From positions 1,178,001 through 1,242,000 of the forward strand of contig NZ_PVZC01000001.1 in assembly GCF_003002095.1 (NCBI RefSeq): DNA of 64,000 bases. Direction: 5' to 3'. This document shows positions 51,901 through 60,716 of this stretch, in pieces. Under the pieces are notes generated by a model, which saw only the letters and a program-made list of their open reading frames with translations, searched no databases and had not been told where the DNA came from. The position numbers and the translations under genes were made by a program. Numbering within the stretch: position 1 is the stretch's first letter; each line of letters starts with the position of its first letter. Source of the DNA: Allonocardiopsis opalescens. GTDB taxonomy: Bacteria; Actinomycetota; Actinomycetes; Streptosporangiales; Streptosporangiaceae.

Positions 51901-52803
51901 CTACCGCCCCCGCAGGTGGTCGCGGAGGCGGCGGGCCACCCGCGCCATCAGCGCCTCGGCGCCCGGCTGGCTGATGGCGGGCACGCGCGACTCGGTGAGC
52001 ACCGCGATGGCGAAGCTCTGGCCGTCGGCGTGCTCGACCACCCCCATCTCGTGCCGCAGGTTGAGCAGGGTGCCGGTCTTGGACGACCAGCGCGACGCGT
52101 CGGAGCTGAAGTCGGGGGCCAGCCGGTGCCGCAGCACGTTGTCGGCCATCAGCCCCCGGACGCGCCCGGCCACCCAGGGGTCGATCGCCGACGGGGTCCA
52201 CAGCGCCCGCAGCAGCCCGGCCAGCTCCCGCGCCGAAGCGGCGTTCGCGCGGGTGACGTCGAGCTGCGGCACCGGGTGCCCGCGCCCCGCCGTGCCCGCC
52301 CCGATGGCCAGGGAGTGCGCCAGGTGCGCCTCGGCGGTGCCGAAGCGGTCCGCCGGGGTGTCGTTCAGCTCGCGCATCGTGTGCCGGACGCTGATGCCCG
52401 GCAGCCCGAGCGCCCGCATCGACGCCGCGACCTCGGCGGGCGGGACCAGCTCGAACAGCGCGTCGGCCGCGCTGCTGTCGCTCAGGCAGGTGCTGAGGTA
52501 GAGCAGGTCGTCGACGGCGACCGTAGCGGGGTGCCGGAAGCGGGTGAGCCCGATGGGGCCCGGCGTGGTCACGCCGCCGGGCGGCACCAGCAGCCGCTCG
52601 GCGCCGTCGAGCGCGCCCGTCCTGATCCGGTCGAGTACGGCGATGGCGAGCGGCACCTTGACCAGCGAGGCGATCGGGAAGCGCAGCTCGGGCTCGATGC
52701 CGATCTCGTCCCCGGTGCGCAGCTCGGACACCAGGAAGGACCCGCGCAGGCCGCCGTCGTCCAGCTCGCGGCGCAGCTCGCGGACGAGCGCGTCGGCGCT
52801 CAC
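51901..52803 (-). CDS. blaB: BlaB-like cytoplasmic serine beta-lactamase-fold regulator
   Basis: This 300-residue protein has class A beta-lactamase-like motifs: S46-L-V-K49, S108-D-S and a C-terminal KTG in SSKTGTLLN. It has no signal peptide. GTG 52803 overlaps the stop of the LysR gene by 4 bases. In Streptomyces cacaoi, blaA (LysR) and blaB (a penicillin-recognising-fold protein) lie together and divergent from the beta-lactamase gene they activate; the arrangement here is the same. It is therefore more likely a regulatory partner than a resistance enzyme, though hydrolytic activity cannot be excluded. Confidence 0.75.
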   Translation of the reverse strand: MSADALVRELRRELDDGGLRGSFLVSELRTGDEIGIEPELRFPIASLVKVPLAIAVLDRIRTGALDGAERLLVPPGGVTTPGPIGLTRFRHPATVAVDDLLYLSTCLSDSSAADALFELVPPAEVAASMRALGLPGISVRHTMRELNDTPADRFGTAEAHLAHSLAIGAGTAGRGHPVPQLDVTRANAASARELAGLLRALWTPSAIDPWVAGRVRGLMADNVLRHRLAPDFSSDASRWSSKTGTLLNLRHEMGVVEHADGQSFAIAVLTESRVPAISQPGAEALMARVARRLRDHLRGR

Positions 52804-53723
52804 GGCGCGGCCCCGTCCGCCGGGGCGCCCAGGCAGCGGGCGATGCCGTGCCGCAGCAGGGTCCGCAGCCGCTCGCCCTCGTCCCCGTCGGCGGCCAGGT
52901 CGTAGCCGCGGGCGAGCTCGGTCTCGCCGATCGGGCGCCAGTGCAGGCCCAGCTCCTCGGCCTGCCGCGCCGAGCACAGCAGCAGGTCGGCCGAGCCGTA
53001 GGCCTCCGCCGCGGCGGAGGTGAGAGCCGGGGCGACGGCGACCTGCGCCGGCTGGAGGCCGACGGCGTCCCTGACCCGCATCAGGCGGTCGCGGACGTGC
53101 GGCACGTCGTCCTCGGGCTGGACCCAGATCCGGCGCCTGGGCGCCGGGTCGGCGCGGCCCACCCGCAGCGTCTCGACGTACACGGCGCCCGCGCCGGGCT
53201 CCGACAGGCCCGCCAGGCCCAGCGGCACGGTCCAGTGCCCGTCGTCGGACGGCACCGCGGCGACGGCGGCCCGCACCTGCCGCGCGTGCAGCAGTTCGGC
53301 CCGCTCGGCCGGAGTAGCGGGGCGGAAGTCCAGGTAGACGCCCTGGCGGCGCGCGTCCGCGTCCAGCAGCGCCAGCTCGCGGGCGGCGCAGATGTCGGGC
53401 ACGGCGATGCGCAGCGGTGTGAGCCTGGCCCGCTCCGCGTCGTGCTCCATCGCGTCGGCCAGCTGGACCAGGCGCTTGGCCGACGGCAGCATGTCGCGGC
53501 CGAACGGGGTGAGCGCGGCCCGCCGCGCCGACCGGTCGAACAGCCGCCCGCCCAGATGCCGCTCCAGCGCCGCGATCCGGCGGCTGGCGACCGGCTGCGG
53601 GATGCGGGTGGCGGCGGCGCCGAGGGTGAAGCTGCCCCGCTCGCTCACGTTCACGAAGGCCCGGCAGGCCCCGACGATGTCCACGGCGGACAGACTATGC
53701 CGATCGCGCATGTGAATGGTCAT
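52800..53723 (-). CDS. blaA: LysR-family regulator, BlaA-like
   Basis: This protein of about 307 residues has an N-terminal LysR helix-turn-helix (FVNVSERGSFTLGAAATRIPQPV, slightly cut in quoting, then SRRIAALERHLG) and a C-terminal effector domain. The start is uncertain: ATG 53723 has a weak GAAG site, ATG 53741 and 53711 lack one, and GTG 53684 would best match usual LysR N-termini if leaderless. It overlaps the blaB-like gene and is divergent from the class A beta-lactamase gene, so it probably activates that gene in response to beta-lactams. Confidence 0.8.
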   Translation of the reverse strand: MTIHMRDRHSLSAVDIVGACRAFVNVSERGSFTLGAAATRIPQPVASRRIAALERHLGGRLFDRSARRAALTPFGRDMLPSAKRLVQLADAMEHDAERARLTPLRIAVPDICAARELALLDADARRQGVYLDFRPATPAERAELLHARQVRAAVAAVPSDDGHWTVPLGLAGLSEPGAGAVYVETLRVGRADPAPRRRIWVQPEDDVPHVRDRLMRVRDAVGLQPAQVAVAPALTSAAAEAYGSADLLLCSARQAEELGLHWRPIGETELARGYDLAADGDEGERLRTLLRHGIARCLGAPADGAAP

Positions 53724-53903
53724 TTGTGTCTTCGACAGCATCGCGGCACGCCGCGAGACTGCACTACGGGCTCACGGCGGCGCTCCGGGGCGGAGCGCGG
53801 CGCCGCCCGGTGACGGCCCGTCGCCCCCTCGGCGCCGCCCGTGAGCCCGCCGGCAGCACAAGACCTGCGATCCATCCCGGAACGAAAGGGCGGATGACCG
53901 ACC

Positions 53904-54839
53904 ATGCCGATCCAGCTGAACCGACGCGCCGCGGCCGCGGCCCTGCTCGCTCTCGTACCGCTCGCCGGCTGCGCGGGCGGCGGCGAGCCCGCCGCCTCCG
54001 CCCCGGCGTCCGCGGCCCCGTCGGCCTCCCCGCCCGCCGCGCAGCCGATCGACCCGGCCGCCTTCGAGCCGCAGTTCCAGCAGCTGGAGAGCGAGTACGA
54101 CGCCCTGCTCGGCGTCTACGCCGTGGACACCGGCACCGAGCGGACCATCTCCTACAACGCCGACCAGCGCTTCGCCTACGCCTCCACCTTCAAGGCCCTC
54201 GCCGTCGGCGCCGTGCTGCAGCAGAACACCATCGAGGAGCTGGAGGAGGTCATCACCTACACCAGCGACGACCTGGTCAACCACACGCCCATCACCGAGC
54301 AGCACGTCGACACCGGGATGACGCTGCGGGAACTGTGCGACGCCGCCATCCGCTACAGCGACAACACCGCCGCCAACATGCTCTTCGAGGAACTCGGCGG
54401 CCCGAGCGGCCTGGACGCCGCCCTGGAGGGCATCGGCGACGACGTCACCCACGTGGACCGGATCGAGCCGCACCTGAGCGACTACGAGCCAGGCGACATC
54501 CGCGACACCAGCACCCCGCAGGCGATGGCCACCAGCCTGCGCGCCTACACCCTGGGCGAGGTGCTCCCCCCGGACGAGCGGGCCATCCTCGTCGACATGC
54601 TGCGCGGCAACACCACCGGCGACGAGCTGATCCGCGCCGGCGTCCCCGCCGACTGGGAGGTCGGCGACAAGACCGGCTCCGGCAGCTACGGCACCCGCAA
54701 CGACATCGCCATCCTGTGGCCCCCGGACCGCGAGCCCATCGTCGTCGCCATCATGACCAGCAACGACGACCCCGACGCCGAGTACGACAACGCCCTCATC
54801 GCCGACGCCGCCACCGTCATCGCCCAGACGATGGCCTGA
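53904..54839 (+). CDS. bla: class A beta-lactamase, lipoprotein
   Basis: This 311-residue protein has a lipobox LAGC (Cys23) and a Ser/Ala/Pro linker. Catalytic motifs are S94-T-F-K97, S152-D-N, the omega-loop E188-P-H-L-S192 and K256-T-G. The omega loop has Ser where the usual ExxLN has Asn, which may affect deacylation. It should hydrolyse beta-lactams at the outer face of the membrane. ATG 53904 lies after AAAGGGCGGATG. It is divergent from the blaA-blaB pair, whose products likely control it. The 180-bp gap should contain LysR-type sites; none was defined. Confidence 0.93.
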   Translation: MPIQLNRRAAAAALLALVPLAGCAGGGEPAASAPASAAPSASPPAAQPIDPAAFEPQFQQLESEYDALLGVYAVDTGTERTISYNADQRFAYASTFKALAVGAVLQQNTIEELEEVITYTSDDLVNHTPITEQHVDTGMTLRELCDAAIRYSDNTAANMLFEELGGPSGLDAALEGIGDDVTHVDRIEPHLSDYEPGDIRDTSTPQAMATSLRAYTLGEVLPPDERAILVDMLRGNTTGDELIRAGVPADWEVGDKTGSGSYGTRNDIAILWPPDREPIVVAIMTSNDDPDAEYDNALIADAATVIAQTMA

Positions 54840-54857
54840 CCCCCGCCCCCGAACCCA

Positions 54858-54895
54858 CGGCGCGTCCACCGGCGGAGACCGGACCGGACGCGCCG
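54858..54895 (+). terminator. hairpin after the beta-lactamase gene
   Basis: CGGCGCGTCC (54858-54867) and GGACGCGCCG (54886-54895) form a perfect 10-bp stem. The 18-base loop itself contains CCGG repeats. It lies 18 bases after the bla stop and before the convergent MFS gene. Confidence 0.55.
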
Positions 54896-54931
54896 CGGCC
54901 GGGCGCGGGCCCGCCCTTGTGCACCGGCAGA

Positions 54932-54949
54932 GCCGGGCTTCAGCCCGGC
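54932..54949 (-). terminator. short perfect hairpin at the end of the MFS gene
   Basis: GCCGGGCTTCAGCCCGGC forms a 7-bp stem with a TTCA tetraloop (8 bp if fully paired). It spans the stop codon of the minus-strand MFS gene and may act for both convergent transcripts. Confidence 0.5.
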
Positions 54950-56157
54950 GGCTCGGAGGACGCGGGTGGGCCGGCCGGCGCCGTGCGGGGGAGACCGAGG
55001 ACGAACAGCGGGGCGAGGGCCGCGGCCGACGCGATCAGCAGCGCGGCGCCGCCGGGACCCAGCTGGGCCAGCAGGGCGCCGCAGCCGGCCGCGCCGGCGG
55101 CGGCGCCGACGTTGTAGGACGCGCCGATCCACACATTGGCCTCGGTCTGGCGGTGCGGCAGGTGGGCGTCGACGAGCAGGTAGCCGATGACGAACAGGGG
55201 CGTCATCGCCAGCCCGACGGCGAACACCCCGACCGGCGCGACGGCCGTCCCCAGCGCGGGGGCCAGTGCCGCGGTCGTCACCGCCAGGCAGAGGCTCATG
55301 GCCAGGTAGCGCCGGCGAAGCCCCACCGTCCACTCCCGCCGGGCGTAGACGAGGCCGCCCACCACCCCGCCCGCGGAGAAGAGCGCCAGCAGGTACCCGG
55401 CCGAGCTGATCTCGCCCCGCTCGGCCATGGACGCCGGCAGGAGGACCCCCAAGGAGCCGCCGACCAGGCCCAGCGCGGCGATCGGCACGACGATGCCGCG
55501 GCCGACCGCCGAGGCGGCGATCGGCGCCCGCCGCCGCTGCGCCGCACCGCGCGGCCGGCCGCCGCCGGCACGCACACCGGCGCCGCGCTCCACGGCCAGC
55601 GCGACGGCGGCCAGCGGAATCCAGCCCACGACCGCGATGCCGACCGGACCGGAGAGCACCACCAGCACGGCGGTGGTCACCAGCGGCGCCGTGACGAAGG
55701 TCAGCTCCTCCACGATCGAGTCCAGCGTGTGCACCCGCTGGAGGTCGTTCTTCTCCGGCAGCAGCCGCGACCAGCGGGTCCGGATCGCCGCGGTGATCGG
55801 CGGCCCGCACCCGCTCGCCGCGGTGAGCACGGCGATCACGGCCCATGCCGGCGCGGCGCCGACGATCACCGCGGCGGTCGTCGCAAGAGTTCCGTACAGC
55901 AGGGCGGCGCCGACGAGCGCCGGATTGCCGTACCGGTCCGCGAGCCGCCCCCGCAGCGGCCCGGTCACCGCCGCCACCAGCAGGGTCGCGGCCGAGGCGA
56001 TCCCGGCCGCCGAGAACCCGTGCTCGGACGCCACCGTCGCCACCACCGCGAACGGCAGCATCCCCGCCGCCAGCCGCGCCGCCACCCCGGCCGCCAGCCC
56101 CCGCGCCACCCCGGGCGTCAGCACGATCGCCCGATACGGCCTGCTGCGCGTCGTCAT
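54940..56157 (-). CDS. MFS-family transporter
   Basis: This 405-residue protein has about twelve hydrophobic segments. The MFS cytoplasmic motif appears as GPLRGRLADRYG after the second segment. ATG 56157 is chosen, since upstream codons in the open frame are Arg/Pro-rich. The central loop (around residues 190-215) is Arg-rich. Relatives export drugs or small molecules; position beside the beta-lactamase gives no firm substrate. Its transcript probably starts in the AT-rich stretch near 56230-56300. Confidence 0.87.
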   Translation of the reverse strand: MTTRSRPYRAIVLTPGVARGLAAGVAARLAAGMLPFAVVATVASEHGFSAAGIASAATLLVAAVTGPLRGRLADRYGNPALVGAALLYGTLATTAAVIVGAAPAWAVIAVLTAASGCGPPITAAIRTRWSRLLPEKNDLQRVHTLDSIVEELTFVTAPLVTTAVLVVLSGPVGIAVVGWIPLAAVALAVERGAGVRAGGGRPRGAAQRRRAPIAASAVGRGIVVPIAALGLVGGSLGVLLPASMAERGEISSAGYLLALFSAGGVVGGLVYARREWTVGLRRRYLAMSLCLAVTTAALAPALGTAVAPVGVFAVGLAMTPLFVIGYLLVDAHLPHRQTEANVWIGASYNVGAAAGAAGCGALLAQLGPGGAALLIASAAALAPLFVLGLPRTAPAGPPASSEPPG

Positions 56158-56467
56158 CCCCGGACACCTGCCGGTCCAGCGGCGCGAGCGCCGGTGCGGA
56201 ATTCGCGGTAGCGGCCGGTGCGGAGCCGAAATGATCACCTATTCATCGCGAATGATCGGCAAGCTCCCACCGTACGGCCTTGAATGCGTTTTGAGGATAG
56301 CGGAATGCGTGTGCGAGCCTACGCCGTTCGCGGCCGAATCCGTGCGAATGCCAGAAAGGCGGCAGACCGAATATCGGGATACCGGAAGCGTGGAATGGCC
56401 GCAGCCGCCGCGGCCGAAAGCCCGGTCCCGCCCGTTCGGGGGAGGGCGGGACCGGGCCGGGGGATGG
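56158..56467. other. 310-bp gap with MFS promoter region and pectate lyase terminator
   Basis: The AT-rich part (56225-56310) is the probable promoter of the MFS gene and includes a weak dyad ATTC-N5-GAAT at 56241-56253. The right part carries the hairpin at 56420-56457. No gene is seen in between. Confidence 0.5.
56420..56457 (-). terminator. strong hairpin terminator of the pectate lyase operon
   Basis: GCCCGGTCCCGCCC (56420-56433) pairs perfectly with GGGCGGGACCGGGC (56444-56457) around a 10-base loop. It starts 10 bases after the stop of the last pectate lyase gene on the minus strand. Confidence 0.75.
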
Positions 56468-57508
56468 TCAGTGGCCGATGGTGCCGGTGCCGGCGCCCTG
56501 GGTGACCAGGTCGGGGATCTGCTGGGGGTCGTCGACGGTGTAGGTGTAGTAGTCGGCCGGGTCCTCGACGGTGCCGCCGACGACGGGGTCGCCGGTCTCG
56601 CCGACGAAGACGTTGTCGCGCTGGACGATGGCGCCGTCGGGGCCGGAGTAGCTGTTGGTCATGGGTTCTTCGACGTCGTCGAAGTAGTTGGCCTCGATGA
56701 AGCAGCCGGAGTCGGCGTTGCAGGCGGGGCCGGTGTCGCTGTTGTCCAGGAAGTAGTTGTTGAAGATGTGGACCGGGTCGCCGAAGCGGGTGCGCGGGTT
56801 GCGCTGCGGGGTGCGGTCGAACCAGTTGTGGTGGTAGGTCACCTTCAGGTTGCCGACGTCCTGGGCGGCGTTGTCGTCGTCGTGGCCGAGCAGCATGTTC
56901 TTGGTGTGGTCGTGGGTGTGGTTCCACGAGACGGTGACGTAACTGGCGCCCCGCTTGATGTCGATCAGGCCGTCGTAGCCGTCGGCGAGGTCGTTGTGGT
57001 CGATCCAGATGTGGTGGGAGAACATCTGCACGTTGATGGAGTCGTCGCTGGCGTCCCGGAAGTTGAGGTTCCGGATGATGACGTTGTGCACGGCGTTCGC
57101 CGGCGCCTCGGTGATGCCGTCGTCCACCGGGAGGCCGATGTTCAGGCCGCCGCCGGTGATGCCGGAGTCGGCGCCGACGCCGATGATCGTCTTGTCCGAG
57201 GCGACGTCGTACATGCCGTCGGGCAGGGTGATCATGCCGTTCACGCGGACGATCAGCCGGCCGGGCGAGTCGATGGCGGCGATGAAGTCGGCGGCGTCGG
57301 TGACGGTGACGGTCGGACCGCCGGTGCCGCCGGTGGTGCCGTTCTGGCCGAGCGCGTTGACGCTCGCGAAGCCGATCGGGGACGACTCCGCGGTGGGGGC
57401 GGGCGCGGTGCCGGCCGCGGGGGCGGCGGTCGCGGTGGTGGGGACGGCGGCGGAGAGGACGAGCGCGGACAGGGCGGCGGTGAGCAGCAGGGTGCGCTTG
57501 CGGTGCAT
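56468..57508 (-). CDS. pectate lyase family 1 (Sec-secreted), operon gene 4
   Basis: This 346-residue secreted lyase has a Sec signal (RKR then LLLTAALSALVLSA, cleavage near TATA at about 28). PL1 features: HHIWIDHND (wIDH calcium-site region), DGLIDIKRGASYVTVSWNH with Asp ligands, GHDDDN, VTYHHNWFD and the RTRFGDPVHIFNNYF region containing the catalytic Arg. It beta-eliminates polygalacturonate. A CNADSGCF insert adds two cysteines that may form a disulfide absent from its paralogues. It is most similar to operon gene 1 (59558-60625) in its NALGQNGTTGG and PANAVHNVIIRN segments. Confidence 0.93.
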   Translation of the reverse strand: MHRKRTLLLTAALSALVLSAAVPTTATAAPAAGTAPAPTAESSPIGFASVNALGQNGTTGGTGGPTVTVTDAADFIAAIDSPGRLIVRVNGMITLPDGMYDVASDKTIIGVGADSGITGGGLNIGLPVDDGITEAPANAVHNVIIRNLNFRDASDDSINVQMFSHHIWIDHNDLADGYDGLIDIKRGASYVTVSWNHTHDHTKNMLLGHDDDNAAQDVGNLKVTYHHNWFDRTPQRNPRTRFGDPVHIFNNYFLDNSDTGPACNADSGCFIEANYFDDVEEPMTNSYSGPDGAIVQRDNVFVGETGDPVVGGTVEDPADYYTYTVDDPQQIPDLVTQGAGTGTIGH

Positions 57509-57523
57509 CGGGTGCTCCAGGGC

Positions 57524-58537
57524 TCAGGCGATCCGGCCGACGCCGGCTCCGGCGCGGACGGCGGCGGGGACGTTCGCGGCCGGTTCGGGGGTGTAGGAGT
57601 AGTAGGTGCGCGGTTCGACGACGGTGCCCAGCGTCTGCGGCGTCCCGGAGTCGACGTAGACGTTGCCGCGCTCCACGACCCGGCCGGGGCCGCTGGAGTC
57701 GTAGCCCGAGTAGATCGGGTGGGCGACGTTCTCGAAGTAGTTGTTCTCGACCAGGACCCCGGCGTTCTCGGTGGAGGCGACGCCGTACAGCGCGTTGTCC
57801 CGGTAGTAGTTGTTGTAGACGTGCACGGGCTCGGCGAAGCGCACCCGGGGGTGGCGCTGGTCGGTGCCGTCGAAGAAGTTGTGGTGGTAGGTCACCCGCA
57901 GCCGGCCCCGGTCGGCGGTGTAGCCGTCGCTGTGGCCGAGCAGGCAGCTCTTGCTGTGGTCGTGGAAGTGGTTCCACGAGACCGTCACGTAGTCCGACTC
58001 CCGCTTGATGTCGAGCAGGCCGTCGTAGCCCTGCGAGAAGTCGCAGTGGTCGATCCAGACGTGGTGGGCGCGGTTGGTGACGCTGACGGAGTCGTCGGAC
58101 GCCCCGGTGAAGCGGATGTTGCGGATGATGACGTTGTTTCCCGGCCGGGTGGTGGAGCCCAGCTGGAGCCCGCCGCCGGTGATCTCCGCGGTGCTCCCGA
58201 CGCCGAGGATGGACTTGTCGGCCACCACGGTGAGCAGGTCGTCCACCTCCAGGCGGCCGGAGACCAGGATGACGAAGGGCGAGTTGCGGTTGACGTAGTC
58301 GGCGAGCTGCGCGCCGGTGGTCACCGTGACGGTGGGGCCGGCGATGCCGCCGGTGGTGCCGGACAGGCCGAGCGCGGGCACTCCGGCGAAGCCGTCGGCG
58401 GTCTGCGCCGCCGCGGCGGCGAGCCGGGCCGGGCGGGGGGACGCCCAGGCGCCGGCGGCGGTGCCTCCGGCCGGCAGTGCGGAGGCGGCGGTGCCCGCGA
58501 GCAGGCCCCGGCGCGTGATCGGGGGGAGTTCAGGCAT
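57524..58537 (-). CDS. pectate lyase family 1 (Tat-type signal), operon gene 3
   Basis: This 337-residue lyase begins with a Tat-like signal (TRRGLLAGTAAS near residue 8). PL1 motifs are HHVWIDHCD, DGLLDIKRESDYVTVSWNHFHDHSK, GHSDG, VTYHHNFFD and RHPRVRFAEPVHVYNNYY. The Asn of the usual DHND is Cys here (DHCD), shared with operon gene 2. Only 15 bases separate it from gene 4. It should cleave pectate outside the cell. Confidence 0.92.
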   Translation of the reverse strand: MPELPPITRRGLLAGTAASALPAGGTAAGAWASPRPARLAAAAAQTADGFAGVPALGLSGTTGGIAGPTVTVTTGAQLADYVNRNSPFVILVSGRLEVDDLLTVVADKSILGVGSTAEITGGGLQLGSTTRPGNNVIIRNIRFTGASDDSVSVTNRAHHVWIDHCDFSQGYDGLLDIKRESDYVTVSWNHFHDHSKSCLLGHSDGYTADRGRLRVTYHHNFFDGTDQRHPRVRFAEPVHVYNNYYRDNALYGVASTENAGVLVENNYFENVAHPIYSGYDSSGPGRVVERGNVYVDSGTPQTLGTVVEPRTYYSYTPEPAANVPAAVRAGAGVGRIA

Positions 58538-58548
58538 GGGGCTTCCTC

Positions 58549-59544
58549 CTAGATCCTGCCGACGCCGACGCCGGCCGGGATGGTGCGGGGGAGGGACGCG
58601 GGGTCGTCCAGGGTGTAGGAGTAGTAGGCGCGCGGCTCCGCGACGGTGCCCAGGGTCTCGGGCGCGCCGCTGCGCACGTAGACGTTGCCGCGCTCGACCA
58701 CCCGGCCGGGGCCGCTCTCGTCGTAGCCGGAGTACACCGGGTGGGCGACGTCCTCGAAGTAGTTGCCCTCCACCAGCACGCCCGCGTCCTCGGTGGAGGC
58801 CACGCCGTACAGGCCGTTGGCGCGGAAGTAGTTGCTGTAGACGTGCACGGGCTCGCCGAAGCGCACCCGGGGGTGGCGCTGCTCGGTGCCGTCGAAGTAG
58901 TTGTGGTGGAAGCTGACCCGCAGGTGGCCGCGGTCCTGGGAGCCGTTGGCGTCGGAGTGGCCGATCAGCATCGTCTTGCTGTGGTCGTGGAAGTGGTTCC
59001 AGGACACCGTCACGTAGTCGGCGCCGCGCACGATGTCGATCAGCCCGTCGGCGCCGGTGCTGAAGTCGCAGTGGTCGATCCAGATGTGGTGCGAGGACTG
59101 CTGGACGCTGATCGCGTCGTCCTCGGCGCCGGTGAAGCGCAGATTGCGGATGATCACGTTCTGCCTGCGGTACATGTCCAGGCCGCCGCCGCTGATCTCG
59201 GCGTCGGTGCCCAGGCCGATGATTGTCTTGTCGGAGCGGACGCCCTGCTTGCTGGTGATGTGCATGGTGCCCGACACCTGGATCACGTACGGCTCGTTGC
59301 GGTCGCAGTAGTCCAGGAAGCTGTCGGCGTCGGTCACCGTGACGGTGGGGCCGGCGATGCCGCCGGTGGTGCCGGACAGGCCGAGCGCGGGCACGCCCGC
59401 GAAGCTGTCGGCGGTCTGCGCCGCGGCGGCGGCGCGGGCGGGGGACGGGGACGCCCAGGCGCGGCCGGCGCCTCCCGCCAGCAGGGCGGCGGTGGCGGCG
59501 GTGCCCGCGAGCAGGCCCCGGCGGGTGAGTGGACGGTCGGGCAT
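58549..59544 (-). CDS. pectate lyase family 1 (Tat-type signal), operon gene 2
   Basis: This 331-residue lyase starts at ATG 59544 behind GAGGGAGCGAG, with a TRRGLLAGTAAT Tat-like signal nearly identical to that of gene 3. PL1 motifs are HHIWIDHCD, DGLIDIVRGADYVTVSWNH, GHSDAN, VSFHHNYFD and RHPRVRFGEPVHVYSNYF. In the DIKR motif Lys is replaced by Val (DIVRG). Close similarity to gene 3 across the whole length implies a fairly recent duplication. It lies 11 bases upstream of gene 3. Confidence 0.92.
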   Translation of the reverse strand: MPDRPLTRRGLLAGTAATAALLAGGAGRAWASPSPARAAAAAQTADSFAGVPALGLSGTTGGIAGPTVTVTDADSFLDYCDRNEPYVIQVSGTMHITSKQGVRSDKTIIGLGTDAEISGGGLDMYRRQNVIIRNLRFTGAEDDAISVQQSSHHIWIDHCDFSTGADGLIDIVRGADYVTVSWNHFHDHSKTMLIGHSDANGSQDRGHLRVSFHHNYFDGTEQRHPRVRFGEPVHVYSNYFRANGLYGVASTEDAGVLVEGNYFEDVAHPVYSGYDESGPGRVVERGNVYVRSGAPETLGTVAEPRAYYSYTLDDPASLPRTIPAGVGVGRI

Positions 59545-59557
59545 GGTGCTCGCTCCC

Positions 59558-60625
59558 TCAGATCCGTCCGACGCCCGCGCCGGCCGGTACGACGGTCGGG
59601 ACCTGGGACGCCTGGTGCCGGGTGTAGGAGTAGTAGCTGTTCGGCTCGACCACCGAGCCCCGGGTCTCGATCTCGTGGTTGCAGTCGACCAGGATGTTGT
59701 CGCGCGCCACCAGGCGGCCGAGGTCGCCGCTGAAGTCGACCCGGGCCGGGTTGTTGACACTGGAGAAGTAGTTGCCCTCCAGCACCACCCCGGCGTCCAT
59801 GGTGGAGGCGACGCCGTAGCTGTTGTCGTCGAAGAAGTTGTTGTAGACGTGCACGGGCTCGCCGAAGCGCACCCGGGGGTGGCGCTGGTCGGAGCCGTCG
59901 AACCAGTTGTGGTGGTACGTCACCCGCAGCCGGCCGTCGTCCTGGGCGGAGTTGTCGTCGTCGTGGCCGAGCAGCATCGACTTGTCGTGGTCGTGGAAGC
60001 GGTTCCACGAGACGGTGACGTAGTCGGAGCCGCGCTTGATGTCCAGCGCGCCGTCGTCGCCGTTGGAGAAGTCGTTGTGGTCGATCCAGATGTGGTGCGA
60101 GAACATCTGCACGTTGATCAGGTCGTCGGTGGCGCCGTCGAAGGAGATGTTGCGGATGATGACGTTGTGCACGGCGTTCGCCGGCGGCGCGGTGATGTCG
60201 TCGTCCACCGGCAGGCCGATGTTCAGCCCGCCGCCGGTCAGCCGGGCGGTGGAGCCCAGGCCGATGATCGTCTTGTCCGAGGCGACGGAGTGCATGCCGT
60301 CGCTGGAGCCGGTCGGCAGGGTGATGGTGCCGCTGACCTGCACGGTCAGCGGTTCGGGGCGGGAGATGTAGTCCAGGAACTGGGCGGTGCCGGTGGCGGT
60401 GACGGTCGCCCCGCCCGCGCCGCCGGTGGTGCCGTTCTGGCCCAGGGCGCTGACGCTCGCGAAGCCGTCGGCCGTGTTGAGCGGGACCGGGTCGGCGGTC
60501 GCGGCCGCGGGCGCGGTGCCCACCAGCGCGGCCGTGAGCGTGACGGCGAGCAGCCCGAGCCGGGCCGGACCGGGCCGGCCGGGTGTGCGCCGCGGTAAGC
60601 GCGGGGGTGGTGCGGGTGTGCGCAT
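59558..60625 (-). CDS. pectate lyase family 1 (Sec-secreted), operon gene 1
   Basis: This 355-residue lyase starts at ATG 60625 with GGAAGG upstream and has an Arg/Pro-rich N-terminus before a Sec hydrophobic core (LGLLAVTLTAALVG). PL1 motifs are HHIWIDHND, DGALDIKRGSDYVTVSWNR, GHDDDN, VTYHHNWFD and RHPRVRFGEPVHVYNNFF. It is the first gene of four pectate lyase genes spaced by 11-15 bases. The tandem AAGCGCTT operators upstream suggest control by a LacI-family regulator encoded elsewhere. Confidence 0.93.
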   Translation of the reverse strand: MRTPAPPPRLPRRTPGRPGPARLGLLAVTLTAALVGTAPAAATADPVPLNTADGFASVSALGQNGTTGGAGGATVTATGTAQFLDYISRPEPLTVQVSGTITLPTGSSDGMHSVASDKTIIGLGSTARLTGGGLNIGLPVDDDITAPPANAVHNVIIRNISFDGATDDLINVQMFSHHIWIDHNDFSNGDDGALDIKRGSDYVTVSWNRFHDHDKSMLLGHDDDNSAQDDGRLRVTYHHNWFDGSDQRHPRVRFGEPVHVYNNFFDDNSYGVASTMDAGVVLEGNYFSSVNNPARVDFSGDLGRLVARDNILVDCNHEIETRGSVVEPNSYYSYTRHQASQVPTVVPAGAGVGRI

Positions 60626-60716
60626 GTTCGGTGACCTTCCGTGGCGGTTTCCGGGCATGGCGGAGTGGGGGACGCCATGGGTGCGCTGCGCGGTCCGGAG
60701 GTCCGACTCACTCCGG

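Noticed and set aside
55427-58552. Plus-strand open frame of 1041 codons across the MFS and pectate lyase region
   Set aside because: It crosses three good minus-strand genes and a strong terminator hairpin, and its translation has no fold signature.
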